Of a stretch of 9,021 nucleotides of DNA, positions 1 to 8,400 are shown in pieces. Where the stretch lies: NCBI GenBank assembly GCA_028707745.1, contig JAQWAJ010000046.1:1-9021 (forward strand), in the 5' to 3' direction. This stretch comes from Bacteroidales bacterium (GTDB lineage Bacteria; Bacteroidota; Bacteroidia; Bacteroidales; UBA12481). A program made the translations under genes and the position numbers. The notes under the pieces were generated by a model. It saw only the letters and a program-made list of their open reading frames with translations, did no database searches and was not told the DNA's origin. How positions within the stretch are numbered: the stretch's first letter is position 1; each line of letters begins with the position of its first letter.

Positions 1-1
1 G

Positions 2-1030
2 AGCCCCGAGAATCTGACCGGCGCCAAGGGCCAGGGCGGGATGACCACGCTCGAAAATGGAAGCGCAGCCCGTGCGGCCCGTGAACTGGGTCAGGGATGG
101 AAGGTAAATCCTTTTGTGCGGATCGCATCCGGAACATCTTTCACCATGGCTGAGATTACCGGTTCCGGGATCATTAACCATATCTGGATGACACCCACCG
201 GAGATTACCGGTTGGCCATATTCCGGATTTACTGGGATGACGAAACAGAACCCTCGGTGGAGGTGCCGGTTGGGGATTTCTTTTGTTCCGGATGGGGCTG
301 GGGCAAAGAACCACAGATCAATTCACTCGCTGTGTGCGTGAACCCGCAAAACGGATTCAACTGCTACTGGCAGATGCCGTTCCACAAAAAATGCCGCATC
401 ACCATGGAGAACCTGGCTGATAAAACATTGATTCTATATTATCAGGTTGATTATTGCGAAACCGATGTTCCGGTAAATTCGGCAAATTTTCATGCTCAGT
501 TTCGCCGGGTAAATCCGACTCCATACCAGGAAGATTATACCATCCTCGATGGTATTAAAGGCAAGGGCCATTACGTGGGAACCTATATCGCCCACGGTGC
601 AAACAGTCCGGGCTGGTGGGGCGAAGGGGAAATCAAATTCTATCTCGACGGAGATACGAAATTTCCCACTATCTGCGGAACCGGCGATGAGGATTATTTC
701 AACGGATCTTATGGATTTGAAGAAAACCGGGATAGCCTCGGGGTATATCATTATACCGATTTCAGCACTCCTTACACCGGGTTTTATTTTGTAAAAGATG
801 CCGCAAATAAAACTGAGCAACGCCGGTTTGGCGAATACCGCTGGCACATTACCGATCCGGTCAGGTTCGATAAGAACCTGAAGGTAACCATTCAGTTGCT
901 CGGCTGGCAGAGCGAAGGCCGCTATTTGCCATTGCAGGATGATATGGCATCCGTGGGGTACTGGTATCAGACCGAGCCGCATAACACATTTCCGAAGTTG
1001 CCGCCAGTGGAGAAGCTGGGGATACAATAA
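2..1030 (+). CDS. DUF2961 / GH172 family glycoside hydrolase, 5'-truncated
   Basis: The frame is open from the left edge, and the residues before the first ATG at 41 (SPENLTGAKGQGG) fit the family N-terminus. The gene therefore starts outside the window and ATG 41 is not its start; 342 residues are visible. Family signatures include GWKVNP, the WWGEGE stretch followed by a KFYLDGD strand (codons from 614) and the GTGDEDYFNGSYGF block, whose Glu at 689-691 and neighbouring Asp are conserved acidic residues and catalytic candidates. Characterised GH172 enzymes are exo-acting on furanosides (alpha-D-fructofuranosidase, D-arabinofuranosidase), built on a double jelly roll and oligomeric. The substrate here cannot be read from sequence. 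Related full-length proteins are, from memory, about 350-400 residues, so only the leader and first strands should be missing. A secretion signal would lie in the missing part. The stop is followed at once by a tandem repeat. Family assignment is firm; substrate is unknown. Confidence 0.88.
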   Translation, partial: SPENLTGAKGQGGMTTLENGSAARAARELGQGWKVNPFVRIASGTSFTMAEITGSGIINHIWMTPTGDYRLAIFRIYWDDETEPSVEVPVGDFFCSGWGWGKEPQINSLAVCVNPQNGFNCYWQMPFHKKCRITMENLADKTLILYYQVDYCETDVPVNSANFHAQFRRVNPTPYQEDYTILDGIKGKGHYVGTYIAHGANSPGWWGEGEIKFYLDGDTKFPTICGTGDEDYFNGSYGFEENRDSLGVYHYTDFSTPYTGFYFVKDAANKTEQRRFGEYRWHITDPVRFDKNLKVTIQLLGWQSEGRYLPLQDDMASVGYWYQTEPHNTFPKLPPVEKLGIQ

Positions 1031-1083
1031 GTACTTAAAGTATTTAAAGTACTCGAGTACTTAAAGTACTTAAAGTTGTTGAA
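1031..1083. repeat. Tandem GTACTTAAA 9-mer repeat with embedded palindrome
   Basis: Starting on the base after the GH172 stop there are about six 9-base units: GTACTTAAA, GTATTTAAA, an 8-base GTACTCGA, GTACTTAAA, GTACTTAAA and a degenerate GTTGTTGAA. The shortened unit creates a perfect 16-base palindrome, AAGTACTCGAGTACTT, at 1047-1062. The array is non-coding and lies between two same-strand genes. Similar AAGTACTTAAAGT-type runs are, as I recall, common between genes in Bacteroidetes, but I cannot verify that here. It could be a simple-sequence expansion, a protein-binding array or part of a transcript 3' end. There is no following T-run as in a classical intrinsic terminator. Confidence 0.8.
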
Positions 1084-1098
1084 GGGTTAAGTCGTTAA

Positions 1099-1360
1099 TT
1101 TACAGTAAGATGGATAATAGATTTTAATTGGTGGGTGGATTGTTGTCGGATACCTGGAACTACTGAAATACTCAGTAAAGGATTTGAAAACACACTGACA
1201 TCGGAACAGTATATGGCAAAACCTCAATCCAAACGAATCGCAGAGATCTATCGATCGGTAAAAAATTGAGTGCATTGGCTATGAGGATGAAACGCCACCA
1301 GCCATCGTCAATGAGTACTATGCAAGGATCATTTACCTATCTTTGAATGGACATTTGTAG
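1099..1360 (+). pseudogene. Possible decayed coding remnant, two frames, unrecognised
   Basis: This covers most of the gene-free gap before GH110. One frame is open from 1099 to a TGA at 1267-1269 and ends in protein-like sequence (SEQYMAKPQSKRIAEIYRSVKN). A second frame, shifted by one base, is open from 1262 to a TAG at 1358-1360 and reads CIGYEDETPPAIVNEYYARI. Joining the two near 1262 gives one continuous, charged, soluble-looking peptide of about 87 residues. Neither piece has a convincing start codon. I do not recognise the family. It may be the C-terminal relic of a deleted gene broken by a single frameshift, or simply chance open frames in non-coding DNA. Support is composition and readability only. 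Confidence 0.25.
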
Positions 1361-1365
1361 ATTTG
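1338..1365 (+). promoter_or_regulatory. Two Bacteroidetes-type -7 boxes upstream of GH110
   Basis: Two perfect matches to the Bacteroidetes -7 consensus TAnnTTTG occur here: TATCTTTG at 1338-1345 and TAGATTTG at 1358-1365. Start sites would fall near 1352 and 1372, giving leaders of about 35 and 15 bases to the ATG at 1387. No good -33 TTTG lies at the usual spacing of about 19-21 bases; the best candidate for the downstream box is TTTA at 1332-1335. The downstream box is slightly favoured. A/T-rich sequence raises the chance of random matches. Confidence 0.38.
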
Positions 1366-1386
1366 TATTCTAATTTTCAATGTGTT

Positions 1387-3219
1387 ATGAAATTTTCTGT
1401 GTTAATTTGTTCCTTTCTTCTCTGTTCATCATTTGTTTTTTCAAACCCGGATACGGTCAATATTACCAGTTTCGGCCTTTCTCCGGATTCGCGGGTAAAT
1501 GCGGTACCTTATGTGCAGAAAGCGTTGGTTGCCTGTAAGGGAAAAACCAATACGGTGGTATTTTTTCCAAAAGGTCGTTACGATTTCTGGCCTCACCAGT
1601 GTATTGAAAAGGTATATTATGAGTCAAATACCAGCGTTGTCAATCCCAGGCGCTGCGCGATAGTTCTCGAAGGACTGACTGGTATTACGATGGATTGCGG
1701 AGGATCTGACTTTGTTTTCCACGACAGGATACAACCGTTTTCTATTGATAAAAGCCAGGAGGTTAGTGTCAAACAGGTCAGTATCGACTGGGATATTCCA
1801 TTACTCACTGATGGTGAGGTTATTGAGGTTAATCCAAACTATATGGATATCCGGATTGATCCGATCGAGTCACCTTATCTCATCGAGAAAGATAAACTGG
1901 TGTTTGTTGGCGAGGGATGGAAAAGTGACTGGTGGGGAACGATGGAGTTTGATCGCGAAACCCGTGCTGTGGCTTGTAAAACAGGAGATTATGGGTGTAT
2001 GGGTGCCGGCTGGAATAACTATAAAGCGGAAGAGCTGTCATCGGGACTGATCCGTTTGCATTATGCATTCAAGCGGCTTCCTGCAAAGGGTAATTATCTG
2101 GTTCTGCGCCACAGCGACCGCGACCATTCGGGAATCTTTGTGACCGACAGCCGGAATGTTTTACTTGAAGATGTGAATATGTACCATAATGCGGGCTTGG
2201 GCATTTTATCGCAATATTCATCCGACCTTACCTACCGCCGGGTAAACTCGGTGCCTAATCCGGCCAAGAACAGAATATTCTCGGGTCATGACGATGGTCT
2301 CCATTTTTCAAACTGTGCGGGACAGATTACGGTTGATCATTGCACTTTTCATGCGCTCATGGATGATCCGATCAACGTACATGGTACGAGTACCGTTATC
2401 AAAGAGAAAACTGATTCAAACACGCTGATATGCAAGTTTGTGCATGAACAGAGTATTGGAATGGTATGGGCAAGGCCCGGTGAAAAAATAGGATTTATTG
2501 ATAATAATTCGATGTTGACTATTGGCGCCGGTATGGTGGACCGGTTTGAAACTTTGCAGGATGATCTGTTCAAGCTCCATTTCAGGGATCCCCTTCCGGA
2601 TGGCATCAAAGAGGGATTTGCGATGGAAAATCTTGCCTGGACGCCGGATGTATTGGTTACCGGTTGCCGGTTCGAAAGCTGCCGTGCGAGGGGAGTACTC
2701 ATATCAACCCCCGGAAAGGTAATTATCGAAAACAATACTTTTGAGTCGAGCGGATCGGCTATCCTGATTGCCGGAGATGCAAACGCCTGGTATGAATCGG
2801 GTGGGGTGAAGGACATCCTGATCCGGAATAACCATTTTACGGATCTGTGTTTGACATCCATGTATCAATTCTGTGAAGCCATCATCAGCATCTACCCCGA
2901 GATTCCCAAGCCTGATGGTACGAAACCGGGTTATCACAAAAACATCCGTATCGAGAATAATCAGTTTGAGGTGTATGATTATCCGGTTTTATATGCAAAA
3001 TCTACCGACGATCTCACATTCACGGGTAATATACTGAAGGCTAGTCAGAGGTTCAAGCCCTGGCACCCCAGGAAATATTCGGTTTCGCTTGAGTTTTGTA
3101 AAAATGTGACTGTCAGGGATAATGTCATTGATCCTGCCGTCCTTGGCCGGAATATCCATCTTTCGAATATGAAAAAATCGGATCTGAAGATGGGTAAAGG
3201 GCAGTTTAAACTGGAATAA
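1387..3219 (+). CDS. GH110 exo-alpha-1,3-galactosidase, secreted
   Basis: This 610-residue protein is predicted to release terminal alpha-1,3-linked galactose, the epitope of blood group B and linear alpha-Gal glycans, by the inverting GH110 mechanism. The ATG at 1387 is preferred over an in-frame TTG at 1363 because it gives a clean Sec signal peptide (MKFSVLICSFLLCSSFVFS, residues 1-19) and the TTG lies inside a promoter box. The mature N-terminus has the beta-helix entry pattern VVFFPKGRYDFWP. The core carries HDDGLHF (D302, D303) and LMDDPINVHGT (D326, D327), the acidic pairs typical of GH110 and the likely catalytic centre. From about residue 420 to 595 there are repeated right-handed beta-helix rungs (VTGCRFESC, IIENNTFESSG, ILIRNNHF). 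Length fits the family at about 600 residues. GlaA-like (branched only) and GlaB-like (branched and linear) specificity cannot be told apart by eye. Export suggests periplasmic or surface action. There is no lipobox. Confidence 0.88.
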   Translation: MKFSVLICSFLLCSSFVFSNPDTVNITSFGLSPDSRVNAVPYVQKALVACKGKTNTVVFFPKGRYDFWPHQCIEKVYYESNTSVVNPRRCAIVLEGLTGITMDCGGSDFVFHDRIQPFSIDKSQEVSVKQVSIDWDIPLLTDGEVIEVNPNYMDIRIDPIESPYLIEKDKLVFVGEGWKSDWWGTMEFDRETRAVACKTGDYGCMGAGWNNYKAEELSSGLIRLHYAFKRLPAKGNYLVLRHSDRDHSGIFVTDSRNVLLEDVNMYHNAGLGILSQYSSDLTYRRVNSVPNPAKNRIFSGHDDGLHFSNCAGQITVDHCTFHALMDDPINVHGTSTVIKEKTDSNTLICKFVHEQSIGMVWARPGEKIGFIDNNSMLTIGAGMVDRFETLQDDLFKLHFRDPLPDGIKEGFAMENLAWTPDVLVTGCRFESCRARGVLISTPGKVIIENNTFESSGSAILIAGDANAWYESGGVKDILIRNNHFTDLCLTSMYQFCEAIISIYPEIPKPDGTKPGYHKNIRIENNQFEVYDYPVLYAKSTDDLTFTGNILKASQRFKPWHPRKYSVSLEFCKNVTVRDNVIDPAVLGRNIHLSNMKKSDLKMGKGQFKLE

Positions 3220-3316
3220 ACTACTGGCTGATGTTATCGGTATATATACTGAACTTTGGTGAATTTCCGATGGAAGTTGATACATCTAATTGTGAAAACG
3301 TGTAATATTGCCACTT

Positions 3317-4501
3317 ATGGGTATACTACAAGACCGACTGAAAAAGTACGATGCACCCCAGAGGGTTCAGGCCCAGGGAGTTTATCCGTACTTCCGGGTG
3401 ATTGAATCTGAGCAGGATACAGAAGTCATCATAAACGGAAAAAAAGTCCTGATGTTTGGGTCCAACAGTTATCTGGGCCTCACGAATCATCCCAAAATCA
3501 TTGAAGCAGCTGTACAGGCCACCCGAAAATATGGGACCGGATGTGCAGGATCCCGGTTTTTGAACGGGACCCTCGATATTCATATCGAGTTGGAAAACAA
3601 GCTGGCCGAGTTTGTCGGTAAAGACGCAGCACTATGCTACAGCACAGGATTCCAGTCGAATCTGGGTGTTCTTGGATGTATTCCGCAGCGAAACGATTTC
3701 ATTCTGCTGGATGCACTCGATCATGCTTCAATCATTGAGGGAGCGCGCCTGTCATTTGCCAAGACCGTGAAATATGCGCACAATGACATGGATTCACTGA
3801 AGAGACGGCTACGGGTATGTCCCCATGGAAAATTGAAGTTTATTTGCATCGACGGTATTTTCAGTATGGAGGGCGATATTGCCAAACTCCCTGAAATCGT
3901 TGAACTGGCTGAGAAATATAACGCAACCGTTATGGTCGACGATGCCCATTCCCTCGGTGTACTCGGAAGAGGCGGACGTGGAACGGCAGACCATTTCGGG
4001 TTGACGGATAAGGTGGATATTATCATGGGCACCTTTAGCAAATCCTTTGCCTCCCTGGGCGGATTCATTGCCGGCGATTTTGATACCATCAACTACCTGA
4101 AACATAATTCCAGGGCACTGATATTCAGTGCATCCATGACTCCGGCCTCAACGGCAACGGTTCTGGCTGCATTGGATGTGATGAAATCTGAACCGGAACG
4201 CATCGACAATCTCTGGGAGATCTCCCGGTATTCAATCAATGCATTCAAACAGCTTGGATTCGATACCGGTCTGGCTGAGAGCCCGATCATTCCTCTTCGT
4301 ATGGGAGATTTTGAAAAGACGCTGATCTTGACCAAGCAACTGCTTGAAGCCGGTATTTTCATCAACCCGGTTGTGCCCCCGGCAGTTCCGCCAAACGACA
4401 CTCTGATCCGGTTCTCGCTGATTGCCACACACACGCATGAGCAGATTGACAGGGCAATAGATGCCATATATTCTCACTCGAAAAAATTAGGGATTCTTTA
4501 A
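3317..4501 (+). CDS. spt: Serine palmitoyltransferase (alpha-oxoamine synthase family)
   Basis: This 394-residue PLP enzyme is predicted to condense L-serine with a long-chain acyl-CoA to 3-ketosphinganine, the committed step of sphingolipid synthesis, in the cytosol as a soluble homodimer. The start at ATG 3317 (MGILQDRLKKYD) matches Bacteroides SPT N-termini; the in-frame TTG at 3308 is disfavoured. The protein runs from AQGVYPYFR, through LMFGSNSYLGL and GCAGSRFLNGTLDIH, to H136 in DHAS (PLP stacking), D208 and H211 in VDDAH (pyridine nitrogen and carbonyl contacts) and K242 in GTFSKS (Schiff base). It ends with INPVVPPAVPPNDTLIR. The GSRFLNGTLDIH block and the N-terminus separate it from glycine C-acetyltransferase (Kbl) and BioF. 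The gene lies 9 bases before a short-chain dehydrogenase, which supports a lipid role. The 97-base leader shows no strong promoter. Residual doubt concerns substrate chain length and a related AOS activity. Confidence 0.9.
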   Translation: MGILQDRLKKYDAPQRVQAQGVYPYFRVIESEQDTEVIINGKKVLMFGSNSYLGLTNHPKIIEAAVQATRKYGTGCAGSRFLNGTLDIHIELENKLAEFVGKDAALCYSTGFQSNLGVLGCIPQRNDFILLDALDHASIIEGARLSFAKTVKYAHNDMDSLKRRLRVCPHGKLKFICIDGIFSMEGDIAKLPEIVELAEKYNATVMVDDAHSLGVLGRGGRGTADHFGLTDKVDIIMGTFSKSFASLGGFIAGDFDTINYLKHNSRALIFSASMTPASTATVLAALDVMKSEPERIDNLWEISRYSINAFKQLGFDTGLAESPIIPLRMGDFEKTLILTKQLLEAGIFINPVVPPAVPPNDTLIRFSLIATHTHEQIDRAIDAIYSHSKKLGIL

Positions 4502-4510
4502 TCCTACGCC

Positions 4511-5317
4511 ATGGCGCAGATCATTTTGATTACCGGAGCTTCTTCAGGCCTTGGAAAAGCAACGGCTGAATTACTCATGACCAATGGGCATATCGTTTAT
4601 GGCGCCAGCCGTAAACCCAACGCCGACAAAGCCCCTTATCACCCCGTTTGTATGGATGTTACTGATGAACAGTCAGTTATCAACGGTGTTCAGAAGGTGA
4701 TCGCTGCAGAAGGAAGGATTGATGTACTGATCAATTGTGCTGGAATGGGCATCGGCGGTGCGCTTGAAAATTTTTCCGCTGATGAGACCCAAAAACAATT
4801 CGATACCAATTTTTTCGGCATGACCAGAGTGGTCAGGGTGGTACTCCCTTTCATGCGATCAAGAAAATCGGGTAAAATAATCAATATCAGTTCTATCGGT
4901 GGCCTCATGGGTTTGCCGTTTCAGGGTCACTACTCCGCTGCTAAATATGCAGTCGAAGGATACAGCGAAGCCCTCTCCATGGAGATCAACCCTTACCATA
5001 TTAAAGTGGTTGTCGTGAATCCGGGCGACTTTCGAACAGGATTTACCTCCAGCAGGGTTTTCACTGAAAAGGACAAACTGGGCAGCGATTACGATAAAAA
5101 TTTTAAAAGCGCAGTTGCCACTATGGAGCGCGATGAGAACGGGGGATTCGACCCGGCTGTTCTGGCCCGTGCTATTGTGAAGATCGTCAGAAAAAAGAAC
5201 CCGTCGTTCCGGTATATCGTTGGCCGTTTGGATCAGCGTTTCATTGCCCACCTCAAACCCTTCCTGCCTCATTGGCTGATGTCATGGATACTCTCTGACC
5301 ATTATAAGGTTAGCTAA
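4511..5317 (+). CDS. Short-chain dehydrogenase/reductase, candidate 3-ketosphinganine reductase
   Basis: This is a classical SDR of 268 residues. The Rossmann motif TGASSGLG is at residues 8-15, D49 sits in the adenine-contacting MDV, and NCAG spans 75-78. The catalytic set is N100, S128, Y141 and K145 (YSAAK), followed by the PG turn at 171-172. All catalytic residues are present. There is no signal peptide, so it is cytosolic; the C-terminal stretch HLKPFLPHWLMSWIL is hydrophobic and could touch the membrane. It begins 9 bases after the serine palmitoyltransferase stop and is almost certainly co-transcribed with it. The simplest inference is that it reduces 3-ketosphinganine to sphinganine with NAD(P)H. 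That is guilt by association: SDRs are promiscuous, and, as I recall, the enzyme characterised for this step in Bacteroides thetaiotaomicron (BT_0972) is not an spt neighbour. The SDR fold is certain; the substrate is moderately supported. Confidence 0.85.
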   Translation: MAQIILITGASSGLGKATAELLMTNGHIVYGASRKPNADKAPYHPVCMDVTDEQSVINGVQKVIAAEGRIDVLINCAGMGIGGALENFSADETQKQFDTNFFGMTRVVRVVLPFMRSRKSGKIINISSIGGLMGLPFQGHYSAAKYAVEGYSEALSMEINPYHIKVVVVNPGDFRTGFTSSRVFTEKDKLGSDYDKNFKSAVATMERDENGGFDPAVLARAIVKIVRKKNPSFRYIVGRLDQRFIAHLKPFLPHWLMSWILSDHYKVS

Positions 5318-5352
5318 AATGGGTTTGGTTTCACGTTTTTTAACTTATCTGG

Positions 5353-5384
5353 TTTTTTATTCATTATCGATAAGGGTATGTTTG
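5353..5384 (+). promoter_or_regulatory. Bacteroidetes-type promoter for the GH38 gene
   Basis: TATGTTTG at 5377-5384 is a perfect TAnnTTTG -7 box. A T-run at 5353-5358 lies 18 bases upstream, close to the usual -33 position, though it lacks the G of TTTG. Transcription would start near 5391, leaving a leader of roughly 23 bases to the ATG at 5414. The leader is A/T-rich without a Shine-Dalgarno site, as is normal in this phylum. A perfect 10-base palindrome, TTATCGATAA (5364-5373), lies between the two boxes and could be an operator or chance. The site suggests that GH38 is transcribed separately from the spt-SDR pair. Confidence 0.5.
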
Positions 5385-5413
5385 CGTTCCATTAATTCAA
5401 TAAATTTTTCATT

Positions 5414-8400
5414 ATGACAAGAATTTCAAAGAGTTTACTGATTTCTGTGATCGGCTTGAGTGCCCTGTGCGGGCAAGCTTGGTCTCAGGACGGGAGCAGC
5501 CCAAAAAACAAGGCGCTCCACGTAGTCGGTACTGCCCATTTTGATACACAATGGCAGTGGACAATACAGACATCCATTAATGAGTATCTTCCAAATACCT
5601 TTAATGACAATTTCAAACTCTTCGAGAAATACCCCGATTATAAGTTCAGCTTTGAAGGGGCTATTAAGTATATGTTGATGAAGGAATACTATCCTGAGGC
5701 ATATCAGCGGGTGAAGGAATATATTGCCGGCGGTCAGTGGAACATCTGTGGAAGCTCACTGGATGCCACTGATGTCAATATACCATCGCCGGAATCGGTC
5801 ATCCGTACCATTCTCATCGGTCAGAATTATTATAAAAAGGAATTCGGTGTAAAAAGCTACGACATTTTCCTTCCTGATTGTTTTGGTTTCGGATATGCCC
5901 TTCCAACGATCATGCATCACTGTGGACTCACAGGCTTTTCAACTCAGAAACTGACCTGGGGAGCTCCTTTTGGTGTGCCGTTCGATATCGGCACCTGGAC
6001 CGGCGTTGACGGTTCCCGTGTTTTTGCCGGATTAAATGCAGGTTCCTATGGAGCTCATCTTCGCGGTGATTTATCGAAAGATGAGAAATGGAATGCGACC
6101 GTTGATAAAACCGGACAGAAATCAGGTATCTATTTGGGATACAGGTATTTTGGAACCGGTGATGTCGGCGGTGCACCGGAAGATTCATCGGTTTACTATC
6201 TTGAAAAAGCCATTCATTCAGATGGCCCTTTGAAAGTGATCAGTGCACCGGCAGACCTGATGGCCCGCCAGATGACCTCAGAACAGCTGGATAAACTTCC
6301 TCAGTTCAATGGTGAACTGCTTACTTCTCCACACGGAAACGGATGCTATTCGTCGCAGGCCGCGATGAAGCTGCTGAACCGTAAAAATGAAATTCTGGCA
6401 GATGCTGCCGAACGGTCATCTATCATGTCAAGCTGGTTAGGTTCAACCTATTATCCGAAATCAACGTTGCAGGAAGCCTGGATCAGGTTTTTGTGGCACC
6501 AGTTCCACGATGACCTTACCGGAACCAGTCTTGCTGAAGTTTACAGGTTTTCATGGAATGATGAACTGCTGAGTCAAAATCAATTTGCAGGTGTTCTCGA
6601 AAATTCGGCCGGCGGTATAATCCGTGGCCTGGATACCCGCACCGGCGGTATTCCGGTAGTGATTTACAACCCGCTCTCGATTGACCGGGAAGATCTCGTT
6701 GAAGCTAACGTGGAATTACCCGGACAGTTTACAGAGGTCAGGGTTTATGACGAAACTGGCAAAGAAGTTCCGGCCCAGGTGATCAACATGAATGGCAGGA
6801 CGGCAAAAGTGATTATTGCTGCTCATTGCCTGCCGGTCAGCTATCAGGTTTATGATGTTGTTCCGTCGGCAAAAGCCTGCACGATAGCCACCGGCCTGTC
6901 AGTAAAGAAAAATCAACTCGAGAATAACCGGTATAAAGTGGTTATCGATAAAAATGGGGATGTTTCATCCATTTTTGATAAACAAGCCAAACGTGAATTG
7001 CTGAAATCCCCGATCCGTTTGGAAATGCTGGATGATAAATCTGTTTCATGGCCGGCATGGGAGATCATGTATGAAGCGGTAACCAAAGCGCCCAGAACCT
7101 GTTTCGATCGCCCGGTTATCTCCATTACTGAAAATGGCCCGGCCAGAATCTCTCTGTGCGTTGTTCGCATCAAGGACGGATCAGAACTGAAACAATACAT
7201 CAGCCTGGCTGCCGGAGCTGCCGGCGATCGGGTTGAATTCAGCAATGAGCTGGAATGGAACACTCAGGGAACACTGCTGAAAGCAGCATTCCCATTGGCC
7301 GTAACTAACCCGCAGGCAACCTATGACCTGGGTATCGGGACCATCAAACGCGACAATAATCAGAAGAAATTATATGAAGTCCCTGCTCAGCAGTGGGCTG
7401 ATCTGACCAATACCGATAATAGCTATGGTGTTACCGTAATGAGTGATTATAAGCTTGGCTGGGATAAACCTGCCGATAACCAGATCAGATTGACACTCGT
7501 ACACACTCCTGCCACAGGGCGCGGATACATGGATCAGGCCACCAACGATATTGGATTCCATAATTTCTCTTATGCCATTGGCGGTCACAAAGGTGACTGG
7601 CGTGAGGGTGGTTCTCAGTGGGCTGCAACCCGTTTGAACCAACCTCTGGTGGCTTTCAATGCCCCTAAACATGAAGGTTCACTCGGAAAATCATTCAGCA
7701 TGCTGAAGGTTAGCAACAGCCAGGTTGCAGTAAAAGCGCTGAAACAGGCTGAACTGACAGAGGAAGTCGTTGTCCGTGTTCAGGAACTTTTTGGCAAAGA
7801 TGCCAAAAAGGTAAAAGTAACTTTCCCAACCGGCATCATCTCTGCCCGTGAAGTGAACGGAATCGAGGAAACAATTGGTAAGGCTATTGTAGAGAACGGA
7901 CAGCTAGTGTTCGATATGAAATCATACGAACCCAAAACATTTGCCTTAACCATTGACAAACCGACAAACACGCTGAGCAAAAAGACTTCTCAATGGCTGG
8001 CGCTGAACTATGATATTGACGGTATCAGTTACGATGCAGACCGCACCGATGGCGATTTCGACGGTAAGGGTAATACTTTCCCGGCAGAATTGTGGATGCC
8101 GGAGATCGTAGCTAATGATGTTGTTTTTAAAATGGGTTCCGCGGCTGACGGACAGAAAAACTTTGTCAGCGCCAAAGGTCAGGTTGTTAATCTGCCCGAA
8201 GGAAAGTTCAATACGGTTTATATTCTGGCTTCGTCAGCTGATGGTGACATCAATGCCGAATTCAAGGTTGACGGTAAACCGGTTAAGGTTAACATTCCTT
8301 ACTATTCCGGTAATATCGGGCAATGGGACAATCGCGATCTAAGCCGCGGATTCAAACAGTCGGTCAGGATCAACGGAGTGGTTCATCCGCGTCCGATTGC

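Noticed and set aside
434..1027. A 197-codon antisense open frame opposite the GH172 gene
   Set aside because: The sense frame carries clear GH172 motifs throughout. The antisense translation has no recognisable features, no promoter and no neighbouring partner.
1363..1386. TTG at 1363 as the GH110 start
   Set aside because: It overlaps a perfect -7 promoter box and would put eight polar residues before an otherwise ideal signal peptide starting at ATG 1387.
2349..2861. A 170-codon antisense open frame inside the GH110 gene
   Set aside because: It lies opposite the catalytic and beta-helix core of GH110. Its translation is low-information and resembles a complement shadow.
3308..3316. TTG at 3308 as the serine palmitoyltransferase start
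   Set aside because: ATG 3317 gives the N-terminus MGILQDRL, which matches known Bacteroides enzymes; the extension adds only three residues.
3220..3316. Promoter or terminator between GH110 and spt (GAACTTTG at 3251-3258, GTATATATAC at 3240-3249)
   Set aside because: The box mismatches the consensus at its first base and lacks a -33 partner. The palindrome is short and has no T-run, so neither is strong enough to annotate.
3721..4467. Antisense open frames of about 80-125 codons opposite the serine palmitoyltransferase gene
   Set aside because: They overlap one another and lie opposite a strongly conserved enzyme; they have no domain-like content.
3317..4501. Assignment as glycine C-acetyltransferase (Kbl) or BioF
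   Set aside because: The N-terminus and the GSRFLNGTLDIH block follow the serine palmitoyltransferase pattern. There are no biotin or threonine catabolism genes nearby.
5414..5490. Lipoprotein signal in the GH38 N-terminus because of Cys19
   Set aside because: The residues before the Cys (SAL) do not fit a lipobox, and the region ends in a good signal peptidase I site (AWS before Q25).
8115..8342. Short + strand open frame within the GH38 gene
   Set aside because: It is out of frame with an uninterrupted long coding region and has no family features.
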